Of a stretch of DNA of 6,007 nucleotides, positions 1 through 6,007 are shown piece by piece (within the stretch, counting starts at the first letter, position 1; every line of letters starts with the position of its first letter). The DNA comes from Candidatus Delongbacteria bacterium. GTDB taxonomy: Bacteria > Bacteroidota > Bacteroidia > Bacteroidales > ML635J-15. The stretch lies in the NCBI GenBank assembly GCA_027858215.1, contig JAQIDD010000276.1, forward strand, positions 1 through 6,007, given 5' to 3'. A model generated the notes under the pieces. The model ran no database searches and was not told the DNA's origin. It saw only the letters and a program-made list of their open reading frames with translations. The translations under genes were made by a program, and so were the position numbers.

Positions 1-2031
1 TCACATAGCGGAATCTATTCGGTAACCATTACCGATGCAAGTGGCTGTACCAATACCGATGATGTGGATGTTACCGTGAATACAACACCTCCAGAACCTG
101 AAGCTGACATTGATTGCAGTGGAGGAGAAGATAACGGAACCATTGAAGTGACATCCCCACTTGGTGCAGATTATGAATACAGCATTGATGGAACTTATCA
201 GCCAAATCCATTATTCGGGCCTTTAAATAACGGTTCATATTTTGTTTCAGTGAATGATATTACATCAGGATGTACGGCATCTGGCACCAGCATTCTCCTT
301 GATTGCGGTTGTGCAAACTCTACATCACTGACATTAAGTGAAACCTCAGGAACAACCTGTGAAACAGACCCGTTTACGCTGAGTGGAAATACCTTTGGCG
401 GAAGCGCAACAGCAGTTTCCCTAAGCCACGATGGTGACGGCAGTTTTGATTCAGATAGTTTTAGCAGTTCGCCGTTTACATTTACCTATAATCCCGGACC
501 TGCCGATGCCGGTAATACCGTAGTAATAACGGTTACTACAAACAATCCTGATGGATCACCCTGTGTAAGTTCTCAGGAGTTATTTATCCTGAATGTAAAA
601 GCAGCTCCCGACGTCAATGCGGTAAGTAATTCACCGGTATGTGTGGGCAATCAGATAAATTTATCAGAAATCGGAGGAGATGCCATATCCTGGGGATGGG
701 ATGGCCCTGACGGATTTACTTCAATCATAAATAACCCAAACATAAATTTTGCAACAACAGCATCCTCCGGAACATATTCAGTTTCGGTTACCGATGGCAA
801 CGGCTGTACCAATATGGATAATGTTGATGTACAGGTATATGAAATTCCTGATCCCACGATAGATGATCCGGGTGATTTCTGTGCAAACGATATGCCGGTT
901 GACCTGACAGCAGCTACAACCGGAGGCATCTGGGATGGCAATGGGATTACCGATACCATCAACGGAACTTTTAATCCATCTGTTGCTGGCACTGGTGATC
1001 ATGTTATTACTTACATAGCAGGAACATCGCCCTGTACGGATTACGATGAAATCACAATTACAGTACACCCCTTGCCTGATGCCACTATTGACAATCCGGG
1101 AGCCTTTTGCTTTGAAGACCCACCTGTTGACTTAACAGCAGCAACATCAGGAGGCACATGGAATGGCACCGGTATTACAGATACAGTTGCAGGTACGTTT
1201 GATCCTGCCGTTGCAGATATCGGCATCAATACTATTACCTATGTAGTCTCAGACGGAACATGTACGGGTTCTGACGCGATTGATATTATGGTGCATGAAT
1301 CAGCGGATGCTACCATAGACAGTATCCCTGATTATTATTGTGCTGACAACTTTAATGATACCCTGACAGCAGCAACATCTGGAGGGTATTGGCTTGGTGA
1401 AGGCATTGATTCTACAGGCGTGTTTAATCCTTACATTGCTGGTAGTGGTACCCACGAAATCATTTATACCATTCCAGATCCCTGTGGTGATGCTGATACT
1501 ATTGAAATAACAGTTCATTCACGTGCCAATGCGACCATCATTGATCCTGTGGATACACTATTGGAAACAGATCCCCCAGTTGAACTGCAAACAAGCCAGG
1601 CTGGTGGAGAATGGTACGGTACAGGCGTGGACAATACAGGCACATTTACGCCTGAAGATGCCGGAGTTGGTGACCATGAAATTACGTATGCGATAAATCA
1701 AACGTGTGGAGATGCAGATACCATAATTATTGTTGTCATTCCCGATCTAGACCTTCTTATCCCGGATGTTTTGACACCCAATGGTGATGACCTTAACGAT
1801 ACCTGGAAAATACAAGGTATATCAGCATTTGAACAGGTTGATGTTTGGGTTTTTACGCGCTGGGGAGACAAAATATTTGAATTCAGTGGTTCAGGTAACA
1901 GTTATGCTGACCCGGACAACCAATGGGATGGTACCAGGAATGGAAAAGAGTTGCCCTTTGGAAATTATGTATATATTCTTGAATTAAACAATGAAGAAAC
2001 ATATAAAGGAACCATTACACTCATCAGATAA
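1..2031 (+). CDS. Large T9SS-secreted surface protein, type B sorting domain (3' part, 5' truncated by window)
   Basis: The frame is open from base 1 to the TAA at 2029-2031 (676 residues visible), so the real start is upstream; the GTG at 64 lies inside a domain and is not a start. Counting residues from base 1: end of an Ig-like domain (GIYSVTITDASGCT, 4-17); a SprB-like repeat (about 32-102, with YSIDG and GSYFVSVND); a Thr/Ser-rich beta domain (about 104-203); a PKD/Ig-like domain (204-281, GTYSVSVTDGNGCT); four tandem 74-76-residue repeats (282-581); and a type B C-terminal domain (about 587-676) beginning IPDVLTPNGDDLND, with FTRWGDKIFE, NQWDGT and FGNYVYILE, as in the gliding-motility C-terminal (CHU_C/TIGR04131) family. 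Family knowledge says this domain directs T9SS export across the outer membrane. The protein is probably a surface adhesin or filament, but its ligand cannot be read from the sequence. It lies 12 nt before a porP/sprF-type gene, the usual partner. Confidence 0.93.
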   Translation, partial: SHSGIYSVTITDASGCTNTDDVDVTVNTTPPEPEADIDCSGGEDNGTIEVTSPLGADYEYSIDGTYQPNPLFGPLNNGSYFVSVNDITSGCTASGTSILLDCGCANSTSLTLSETSGTTCETDPFTLSGNTFGGSATAVSLSHDGDGSFDSDSFSSSPFTFTYNPGPADAGNTVVITVTTNNPDGSPCVSSQELFILNVKAAPDVNAVSNSPVCVGNQINLSEIGGDAISWGWDGPDGFTSIINNPNINFATTASSGTYSVSVTDGNGCTNMDNVDVQVYEIPDPTIDDPGDFCANDMPVDLTAATTGGIWDGNGITDTINGTFNPSVAGTGDHVITYIAGTSPCTDYDEITITVHPLPDATIDNPGAFCFEDPPVDLTAATSGGTWNGTGITDTVAGTFDPAVADIGINTITYVVSDGTCTGSDAIDIMVHESADATIDSIPDYYCADNFNDTLTAATSGGYWLGEGIDSTGVFNPYIAGSGTHEIIYTIPDPCGDADTIEITVHSRANATIIDPVDTLLETDPPVELQTSQAGGEWYGTGVDNTGTFTPEDAGVGDHEITYAINQTCGDADTIIIVVIPDLDLLIPDVLTPNGDDLNDTWKIQGISAFEQVDVWVFTRWGDKIFEFSGSGNSYADPDNQWDGTRNGKELPFGNYVYILELNNEETYKGTITLIR
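844..1743 (+). repeat. Four tandem 74-76-residue Ig-like repeats in the surface protein
   Basis: Units lie at 844-1071, 1072-1299, 1300-1521 and 1522-1743 (76, 76, 74 and 74 codons). Each has the pattern (D/N)-A/P-T-I, a D-x-P-V-(D/E)-L-type segment (altered in unit 3), G-G-x-W-x-G-x-G-(I/V), G-(T/V)-F-x-P, an A-G-x-G-like segment (ADIG in unit 2), (H/N)-x-I-x-Y, and I-x-(I/V)-x-V. Units 1-3 carry two cysteines each, near unit positions 13-14 and 62-64; unit 4 has Leu at the first and keeps only the second. The units are beta-rich stalk domains leading into the sorting domain. Boundaries were set by eye from the recurring PDATID/HADATID-like starts and could shift by a few residues. Confidence 0.88.
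1759..2028 (+). other. Type B T9SS C-terminal sorting domain (coding segment)
   Basis: This is the last 90 codons of the surface protein gene. The segment starts at IPDVLTPNGDDLNDTWK, contains VWVFTRWGDKIFE and QWDGTRNGKELPFGNYVY, and ends in YKGTITLIR. Those are hallmarks of the CHU_C/gliding-motility C-terminal family: a TPNGDGxND-like opening, a RWGxxVF-like core, a WDGxxxGxxxPxGxYxY block and a final KGxxxLxR strand. In studied Bacteroidota this domain takes the substrate to the T9SS and typically requires a PorP/SprF-like partner, which is the next gene here. Confidence 0.93.
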
Positions 2032-2032
2032 A

Positions 2033-2037
2033 AAGGA
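2033..2037 (+). promoter_or_regulatory. Ribosome-binding site of the PorP/SprF gene
   Basis: AAGGA ends six bases before the ATG at 2044, just after the stop codon of the upstream gene. It supports this ATG as the start, and it contrasts with the two later genes, which show only A-rich leaders. Confidence 0.6.
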
Positions 2038-2043
2038 ACTATT

Positions 2044-2958
2044 ATGAAAAAAAGACTGCTATTATTATCTATTATTTTCGGAATTGCCATAAGTGCATTT
2101 TCGCAACAATTACCACTGTACAGCCAGTATATGTTTAATCGGTTACTGATAAATCCGGCTGTCACCGGGAGTGATGACAACATCCCTATCAGGCTTACAG
2201 CCAGGCAGCAGTGGGTGGGGATAGAAAAAGCCCCATCAACGCAAATACTTAGCGGACACCTGAGATTGAACAATGAAACCATGGGAGTTGGAGGTATGAT
2301 TTTTGCCGATCGTTTCGGGCCCGAATCCCGCATCGGCATTCAGGCCAACTATGCCTATATTCTCCCCGTTTTCCGGGAAGAGGCAAGTTTGGCTTTTGGC
2401 CTTTCGTTCCAGGTTTTCCAATACCAAATGGATTATACAAATTTCGTGTCTTTAGATGATGGCGATCCGGCACTCAATTACGGCCATGAAAATAGTTGGT
2501 TGCCAGATACCGACTTTGGATTATACTTGTACAGCGAAGATTATTTCGCGGGTATTTCGGCTAATCAAATGATTGAACTTCCCATGAATATCGGAGGTAA
2601 ACAAGTGGAAATGAACACCCTTGTCAGGCATTACCACTTGATGGGTGGGTATAAATTTGAAATCAATCGTGAAATTGACGTTGAGCCATCAATATTGGTT
2701 AAAGGCACAGAAAAAACACCACTACAACTTGATGTAAATGTCAAAGGCATTTACCAGGATGATTATTGGTTAGCGTTTAGCTACAGAACGGATGGGGATA
2801 TCATTGCAATGCTGGGCTTAAATTTCAAGGATTTTGTTTTCGGTTTTGCTTATGATTATTCAACTTCCAGGTTATCAAATTATCAAAGTGGTACGTTTGA
2901 ACTCATGCTTGGTTACGATATTCCGAAACGAGGCCATGGTAGCAGAAGCCTGTTATAA
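2044..2958 (+). CDS. PorP/SprF-family type IX secretion outer-membrane protein
   Basis: Complete at 304 residues, close to the usual size of the family. A signal peptide is clear: MKKR, a hydrophobic stretch at 5-19, and probable cleavage after S20 (AFS|QQ). The mature N-terminus, QQLPLYSQYMFNRLLINPA, is the family signature (residues 21-39, with NPAVTG at 37-42), followed by RQQWVGI. The rest is alternating amphipathic strands with many aromatic residues, as expected of an outer-membrane beta-barrel, and a closing FELMLGY strand at 285-291. Family knowledge: SprF-like members are needed for secretion or surface attachment of type B substrates such as SprB, whereas PorP itself works in the core T9SS/PorK-PorN complex. 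Adjacency to a type B substrate favours a dedicated SprF-like role (inference). The start is bounded upstream by the in-frame stop of the previous gene, only 12 nt away, and it has an AAGGA ribosome-binding site. Confidence 0.93.
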   Translation: MKKRLLLLSIIFGIAISAFSQQLPLYSQYMFNRLLINPAVTGSDDNIPIRLTARQQWVGIEKAPSTQILSGHLRLNNETMGVGGMIFADRFGPESRIGIQANYAYILPVFREEASLAFGLSFQVFQYQMDYTNFVSLDDGDPALNYGHENSWLPDTDFGLYLYSEDYFAGISANQMIELPMNIGGKQVEMNTLVRHYHLMGGYKFEINREIDVEPSILVKGTEKTPLQLDVNVKGIYQDDYWLAFSYRTDGDIIAMLGLNFKDFVFGFAYDYSTSRLSNYQSGTFELMLGYDIPKRGHGSRSLL

Positions 2959-3007
2959 TATTAATTAAGAATAATTAAGATATACGAATAGTAAAAATAA
3001 AAAATCT
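2959..3007 (+). promoter_or_regulatory. AT-rich spacer with a tandem 9-bp repeat before the GVYG-repeat gene
   Basis: The 49-nt gap contains TAATTAAGA twice (2962-2970 and 2972-2980, period 10 bp), followed by an A-rich leader directly before the start codon. No terminator hairpin is visible, so read-through from the sprF-like gene is likely. I see no clear Bacteroidota promoter (TTG and TAnnTTTG elements), so a separate promoter is only a possibility. The A-rich leader may serve translation initiation, as is common in this phylum where Shine-Dalgarno sites are weak. Confidence 0.35.
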
Positions 3008-5170
3008 ATGATTATGAAAACGTTATTACAAAACACAAGAACAGGCATGTTCGGTAGTATTATTTTAGTGATATTACTGATCAGTGGATCAAACAATTAT
3101 TTGTTAGCACAAAATGTCGGGATAAACACCAACACCCCGGATGAGTCTGCCATGCTGGATGTAGTGGCAACGGATGCAGGAATGCTAATTCCACGCTTAA
3201 CACAAGCCCAGCGTGATAACATTACATCACCGGCAACGGGCTTGTTAATCTATCAGACGGACAATACCCCTGGCTTTTATTACAACCAGGGAACCCCTGC
3301 TGCCCCGGATTGGGTAAGCATCTCTGCGGGTTCTGGAACCGGTGAATGGACAGATGTTGGAGATTATGTTCATCCCGATGAAGACACCTGTCCTCGTGTG
3401 TATGAGGAAAATCCGGATTATGGGTTCCGTTATATCGGGCCTGCAGCCAATGGTGGACTTTTTATTAATAATGTACTTGATACTGACCTTACTGGTGTTT
3501 ACGGACAATGTGCCAACTCCGATTATTTCGGATGGGGTGGCTATTTTAAAGGTGGTTATACCGGCGTACAGGGAATGGTAAAACCCACAGGATCTCAAGA
3601 CTATAATGGTGTTTTTGGCTACGCTTCAGGAGGCTCTGGTAGCAATTTTGGCGTTTATGCAAAAGCAGACAGTGGTGCTAATAACTATGGCGTGTTCGGT
3701 GTGGTTGAAGATACAGTTGGATTTGGGATGTATGCCCTCAATACAGATACCTCAGGAACAGGCTTAATAGCAAGAGGAAACAATGCTTCAGGTGCATACC
3801 TTACCGGAGGCTCCGGTATTGCGGCAAATGGAACCACCGTCGGCATTTATGGTACTGCCTCTAATGCCGGAGGAAGTGGTATTTTCGGCAGGGTTGATCT
3901 CGCTGATGGTTTTGGTCTAGAAGCCAAAAACGCCAACACTTCAGGTACTGGACTTATTGCCGCTGGTAACAATAAGAATGGGACTTACCTTACAGGTGGC
4001 TCAGGAATCGCTGCAAATGGCTCTATAGTAGGTGTATATGGAACTGCTTCTGACGCCGGAGGCAGTGGCATTTTCGGACGAGTGGATATTGCCGATGGTT
4101 TTGGGGTAGAAGCCAAAAACGAAGATCCTTTAGGTACTGGACTTATTGCTGTTGGTAACAATATTTCCGGATCCTATCTTACAAATGGGTCAGGGGTTGC
4201 TGGTGTTAGTGATAATGTTGGTGTTTATGGTAAAGGCGATGCTACTGGTGCTGCTTCTACTGGGGTATATGGCGTGAGTGAAGCTGGTGACGGCACCGGT
4301 GTCTTTGGAATCAATACCCAATTGAATGATGCTGCTGTAGGTGTGTATGGCCAGGTTGGAGATGGATCCGCTTCTGCCTTTGATCCCGCCGCTGTAGTGG
4401 GGTATTGTGATATTACACAAGACGGCAACGGTATAGGTGGTTATTTTAGTTCTGAAGGCAGTGCAGGTGTTTTTTCAGAATCCAGAACCGGCACGATTGG
4501 CTGGGCTGGATATTTTAGCGGTGATATTAATGCAACAGGGGATGTTGGTGGTGCAACTAAAAGCTTTGTGATTGACAACCCCGAAAATCCCGATGAAGAA
4601 GTGCTGAGGCATACTTCTATCGAATCCAATGAAGCGATGGTCATTTACCGGGGTAAAGTACAACTCAACGATGCAGGTAAAGCAAGCGTAGAACTGCCTT
4701 CGTATTTCAAAGCCCTCACAAAAGAAGATGAAGCAACAGTACAAATAACCTGCATTGGGCAACCATTCAACATTGGTTATGAATGGAACGGTGATTTTAC
4801 TTCGTTTACAGCCTATGGCAATGACAACCGCGAAGTTTCATGGATGGTGATGGCCGACAGGGATGATCCTTACATAAAAGAAAACAGAAAACCCGTAATT
4901 ACCAAAAAAGATGATAACCATGATAAAGGGTATCAACCCGGTTATTACATCCATCCTGAACTTTACGGGCAAACTGTGGAAAAGAGTTATTCTTACCTTT
5001 GGTTTAATAAAGGAAGAAAACTGCCACTTGGCCTAAAAGAGACAAAATCACTTAGCCTGAAAGAAACAGGAACCCGTACCTTGAAAAAAGTCAGTAAAGA
5101 GACACAGAGGGTAAAACAGGAAACGTCTGACGATACAAAAGCACCAACTATTAAAGAGCGGAAGAAATAG
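3008..5170 (+). CDS. Exported GVYG-repeat protein with conserved C-terminal domain, function unknown
   Basis: Complete at 720 residues. Order of parts: signal peptide (hydrophobic 18-25; likely cleavage A34|Q35); a motif common at the N-terminus of Bacteroidota surface proteins (36-102: NVGINTNTP, AMLDVVATDAGMLIPRLT, QRDNITSPATGLLIYQTD, and W102); a Gly-rich region of GVYG/GVFG/GIFG motifs (about 163-515) that probably forms a beta-helix or fibre, with three 63-64-residue repeats; then GWAGYFSGDINATGDV leading into a C-terminal domain (518-654) with KSFVIDNP, LRHTSIES, VELPSYFKAL, VSWMV and HPELYG. From memory, similar AGYF-KSF-IDHP-LRH-ES-HPELYG endings occur in many uncharacterised bacterial proteins. 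The end (677-720) is Lys/Glu/Thr-rich. I recognise no T9SS sorting domain and no enzyme motif. ATG 3014 is an alternative start (MKTLLQ), and neither start has a good ribosome-binding site. It is probably co-transcribed with the two genes before it. It could be a surface fibre or adhesin, or a periplasmic or envelope structural protein. Confidence 0.85.
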   Translation: MIMKTLLQNTRTGMFGSIILVILLISGSNNYLLAQNVGINTNTPDESAMLDVVATDAGMLIPRLTQAQRDNITSPATGLLIYQTDNTPGFYYNQGTPAAPDWVSISAGSGTGEWTDVGDYVHPDEDTCPRVYEENPDYGFRYIGPAANGGLFINNVLDTDLTGVYGQCANSDYFGWGGYFKGGYTGVQGMVKPTGSQDYNGVFGYASGGSGSNFGVYAKADSGANNYGVFGVVEDTVGFGMYALNTDTSGTGLIARGNNASGAYLTGGSGIAANGTTVGIYGTASNAGGSGIFGRVDLADGFGLEAKNANTSGTGLIAAGNNKNGTYLTGGSGIAANGSIVGVYGTASDAGGSGIFGRVDIADGFGVEAKNEDPLGTGLIAVGNNISGSYLTNGSGVAGVSDNVGVYGKGDATGAASTGVYGVSEAGDGTGVFGINTQLNDAAVGVYGQVGDGSASAFDPAAVVGYCDITQDGNGIGGYFSSEGSAGVFSESRTGTIGWAGYFSGDINATGDVGGATKSFVIDNPENPDEEVLRHTSIESNEAMVIYRGKVQLNDAGKASVELPSYFKALTKEDEATVQITCIGQPFNIGYEWNGDFTSFTAYGNDNREVSWMVMADRDDPYIKENRKPVITKKDDNHDKGYQPGYYIHPELYGQTVEKSYSYLWFNKGRKLPLGLKETKSLSLKETGTRTLKKVSKETQRVKQETSDDTKAPTIKERKK
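3719..4288 (+). repeat. Three tandem 63-64-codon repeats inside the GVYG-repeat protein
   Basis: Units lie at 3719-3907, 3908-4096 and 4097-4288 (residues 238-300, 301-363 and 364-427). Each starts GFG, followed by GTGLIAxGNN, then (A/T/S)YLTxGSG(I/V)A, VG(I/V)YG and a second G-(I/V)-(F/Y)-G. Units 1 and 2 agree at 49 of 63 residues by hand count. Unit 3 is similar in its first half and diverges in its second. Shorter GVYG/GVFG motifs continue on both sides (from residue 163 to about 515) without this longer period. Confidence 0.9.
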
Positions 5171-5193
5171 TTTTCATAATTTTTAGTTGTTAT

Positions 5194-5226
5194 AAAAGAC
5201 CTGCAGGAGTACGTGCAGGTCTTTTT
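5194..5226 (+). terminator. Strong Rho-independent terminator after the GVYG-repeat gene
   Basis: A perfect 12-bp inverted repeat (AAAAGACCTGCA at 5194-5205 and TGCAGGTCTTTT at 5214-5225) encloses an 8-nt loop and runs into T5222-5226. It starts 24 nt after the TAG stop of the GVYG-repeat gene and ends 71 nt before the next start. It ends the three-gene unit and isolates the ligase gene. Because the stem has A on one side and T on the other, it could also work in reverse, but no opposing gene is seen. Confidence 0.92.
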
Positions 5227-5296
5227 ATGTCCAGGGGCTTAATACTTGTATAAGTCCCGAATTTTTCTGACTTTCACAGCCTCAATATTATAAAAA
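5227..5296 (+). promoter_or_regulatory. Probable promoter/leader region of the Mpl gene
   Basis: These 70 nt lie between the terminator and the Mpl start and must hold its promoter if the terminator is efficient. There is no convincing TTG/TAnnTTTG pair; the closest text is a TTAATACTTG-like stretch near 5239-5248. The sequence just before the ATG (TTATAAAAA) is A/T-rich without a Shine-Dalgarno site. The inference rests on position rather than on a recognised element. Confidence 0.35.
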
Positions 5297-6007
5297 ATGA
5301 ACATTCATTTTATTTCCATTGGCGGTGCGGTTATGCACAACCTGGCCATTGCCCTCAAAAATAAAGGGTACCAGATCAGTGGTTCAGATGATGAAATATT
5401 TGAACCCTCAAAATCCCGCTTAAAAGCACACGGTATTTCACCTGATCACCCCGGGTGGGATCCGGATAATATCACTAAAGATTTAGATGCTGTCATCCTT
5501 GGAATGCATGCCAGGGAAGATAATCCTGAACTAATACGTGCCATGCAACTGGGCATCAATATCTATTCCTTTCCCGAGTTTCTGTATGAACAAACTAAAC
5601 ACAAAAAAAGATTAGTCATTGCCGGAAGCCATGGCAAAACCACAATAACCAGCATGGTAATGCATGTGTTGAAGAAACAACATATGAATTTTGATTATAT
5701 GGTGGGGGCTCAGATTGAAGGGTTTGATACCATGGTGGGTTTATCTGACGATACTGATATTGCCATTTTTGAAGGGGATGAATATTTATCCTCACCATTG
5801 GATAAAAAACCTAAATTTTTGTGGTATAAGCCCCACGCTGCTGTCATAACCGGTGTTGCCTGGGACCATGCCAATGTGTTCCCAACTGAAAAAACATACA
5901 TTGATCAATTCAAAACATTCATCAATAGCATCCCTGATGGTGGTAAATTGTTTTTCTATAAAAATGACTGTATCCATAAAACAATTTCATACAGCAATCC
6001 GGATATT
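5297..6007 (+). CDS. mpl: Mpl: UDP-N-acetylmuramate:L-Ala-gamma-D-Glu-meso-DAP ligase (N-terminal part, runs off window)
   Basis: 237 codons are visible with no stop, roughly the first half of a family of about 450 residues. A cytoplasmic Mur-family ATP-dependent ligase, Mpl joins the recycled tripeptide L-Ala-D-Glu-meso-DAP to UDP-MurNAc and so returns it to peptidoglycan synthesis. Visible features: N-terminal UDP-binding Rossmann segment (FISIGGAVMHNLAIAL, 5-20, and GSDDEIFEPS, 29-38); LGMHAREDNPEL; ATP-binding P-loop GSHGKTT (110-116); VGAQIEGFD; EGDEYLSSP (159-167), with the acidic residue expected to help bind Mg2+; and WDHANVFPT (189-197). MHNLA and the EGDEY block fit Mpl as known in Bacteroidota better than MurC, which it resembles and is sometimes labelled as. 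The start is firm: an in-frame TAA at 5291-5293 sits two codons upstream. It is a separate transcription unit from the genes before the terminator. Confidence 0.88.
   Translation, partial: MNIHFISIGGAVMHNLAIALKNKGYQISGSDDEIFEPSKSRLKAHGISPDHPGWDPDNITKDLDAVILGMHAREDNPELIRAMQLGINIYSFPEFLYEQTKHKKRLVIAGSHGKTTITSMVMHVLKKQHMNFDYMVGAQIEGFDTMVGLSDDTDIAIFEGDEYLSSPLDKKPKFLWYKPHAAVITGVAWDHANVFPTEKTYIDQFKTFINSIPDGGKLFFYKNDCIHKTISYSNPDI

Noticed and set aside
64..66. GTG as start of the first gene
   Set aside because: The frame is open upstream to base 1 and encodes Ig-like domain sequence (GIYSVTITDASGCT) matching the later copy at 774-812. No signal peptide follows the GTG.
651..1518. Several minus-strand open frames opposite the surface protein
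   Set aside because: They lie fully inside a well-supported + strand gene, show no recognisable domains, and arise from its repeated Thr/Gly/Asp codon pattern.
1781..1987. 68-residue + strand frame within the sorting domain
   Set aside because: It overlaps the conserved T9SS C-terminal domain in another frame, and its protein has no signature.
3245..3598. Minus-strand 117-residue frame and an overlapping + frame (3342-3581)
   Set aside because: Both sit inside the GVYG-repeat gene, whose frame has clear family motifs; no ribosome-binding site or domain supports them.
3719..4288. CRISPR or DNA-level tandem repeat array
   Set aside because: The repeats are in-frame, diverged and coding, without short identical repeats and unique spacers.
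3008..5170. Phage tail fibre / prophage remnant
   Set aside because: Gly-rich repeats and a C-terminal head-like domain recall tail fibres, but the protein has a signal peptide and a Bacteroidota surface-protein N-motif, and no phage gene is nearby.
5200..5207. CCTGCAGG palindrome as a regulatory or recombination site
   Set aside because: It is part of the terminator stem and loop edge; the palindrome follows from the stem sequence.
5239..5248. TTAATACTTG as a Bacteroidota -7 promoter element
   Set aside because: It does not match TAnnTTTG, and no TTG is convincingly placed about 20 bp upstream. It is noted only as the nearest resemblance.

Overview
The window looks like part of a Bacteroidota chromosome. 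The evidence is a secreted repeat protein ending in a type B sorting domain of the type IX secretion system (T9SS), a PorP/SprF-family outer-membrane protein immediately after it, weak or absent Shine-Dalgarno sequences at two of the three visible starts, and a Bacteroidota-like Mpl/MurC-type ligase. I cannot assign a genus. All four genes are on the + strand, and no RNA gene, mobile element or CRISPR array is visible.

Layout: (1) Bases 1-2031 hold the 3' end of a large cell-surface protein. It has a SprB-like repeat, Ig/PKD-like domains, four tandem 74-76-residue repeats and a C-terminal type B T9SS signal. The reading frame is open from base 1, so the true start lies upstream of the window. 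(2) Bases 2044-2958 hold a complete PorP/SprF-family protein 12 nt downstream. (3) Bases 3008-5170 hold a 720-residue exported protein with a Bacteroidota surface-protein N-terminal motif, a long Gly-rich GVYG/GVFG repeat region with three 63-64-residue repeats, a conserved C-terminal domain and a Lys-rich tail. (4) A strong intrinsic terminator lies at 5194-5226. (5) From base 5297 to the window end is the N-terminal part of Mpl, a peptidoglycan-recycling ligase, in its own transcription unit.

Genes 1-3 look like one transcription unit closed by the terminator. Genes 1 and 2 form the familiar substrate/partner pair in which a SprF-like protein helps a type B substrate reach or stay on the cell surface. 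The third gene is the least understood part. It is exported and repeat-rich but has no T9SS sorting domain that I can recognise, and its position suggests, without proving, a role with the adhesin/SprF pair. Mpl appears to be an unrelated housekeeping neighbour.
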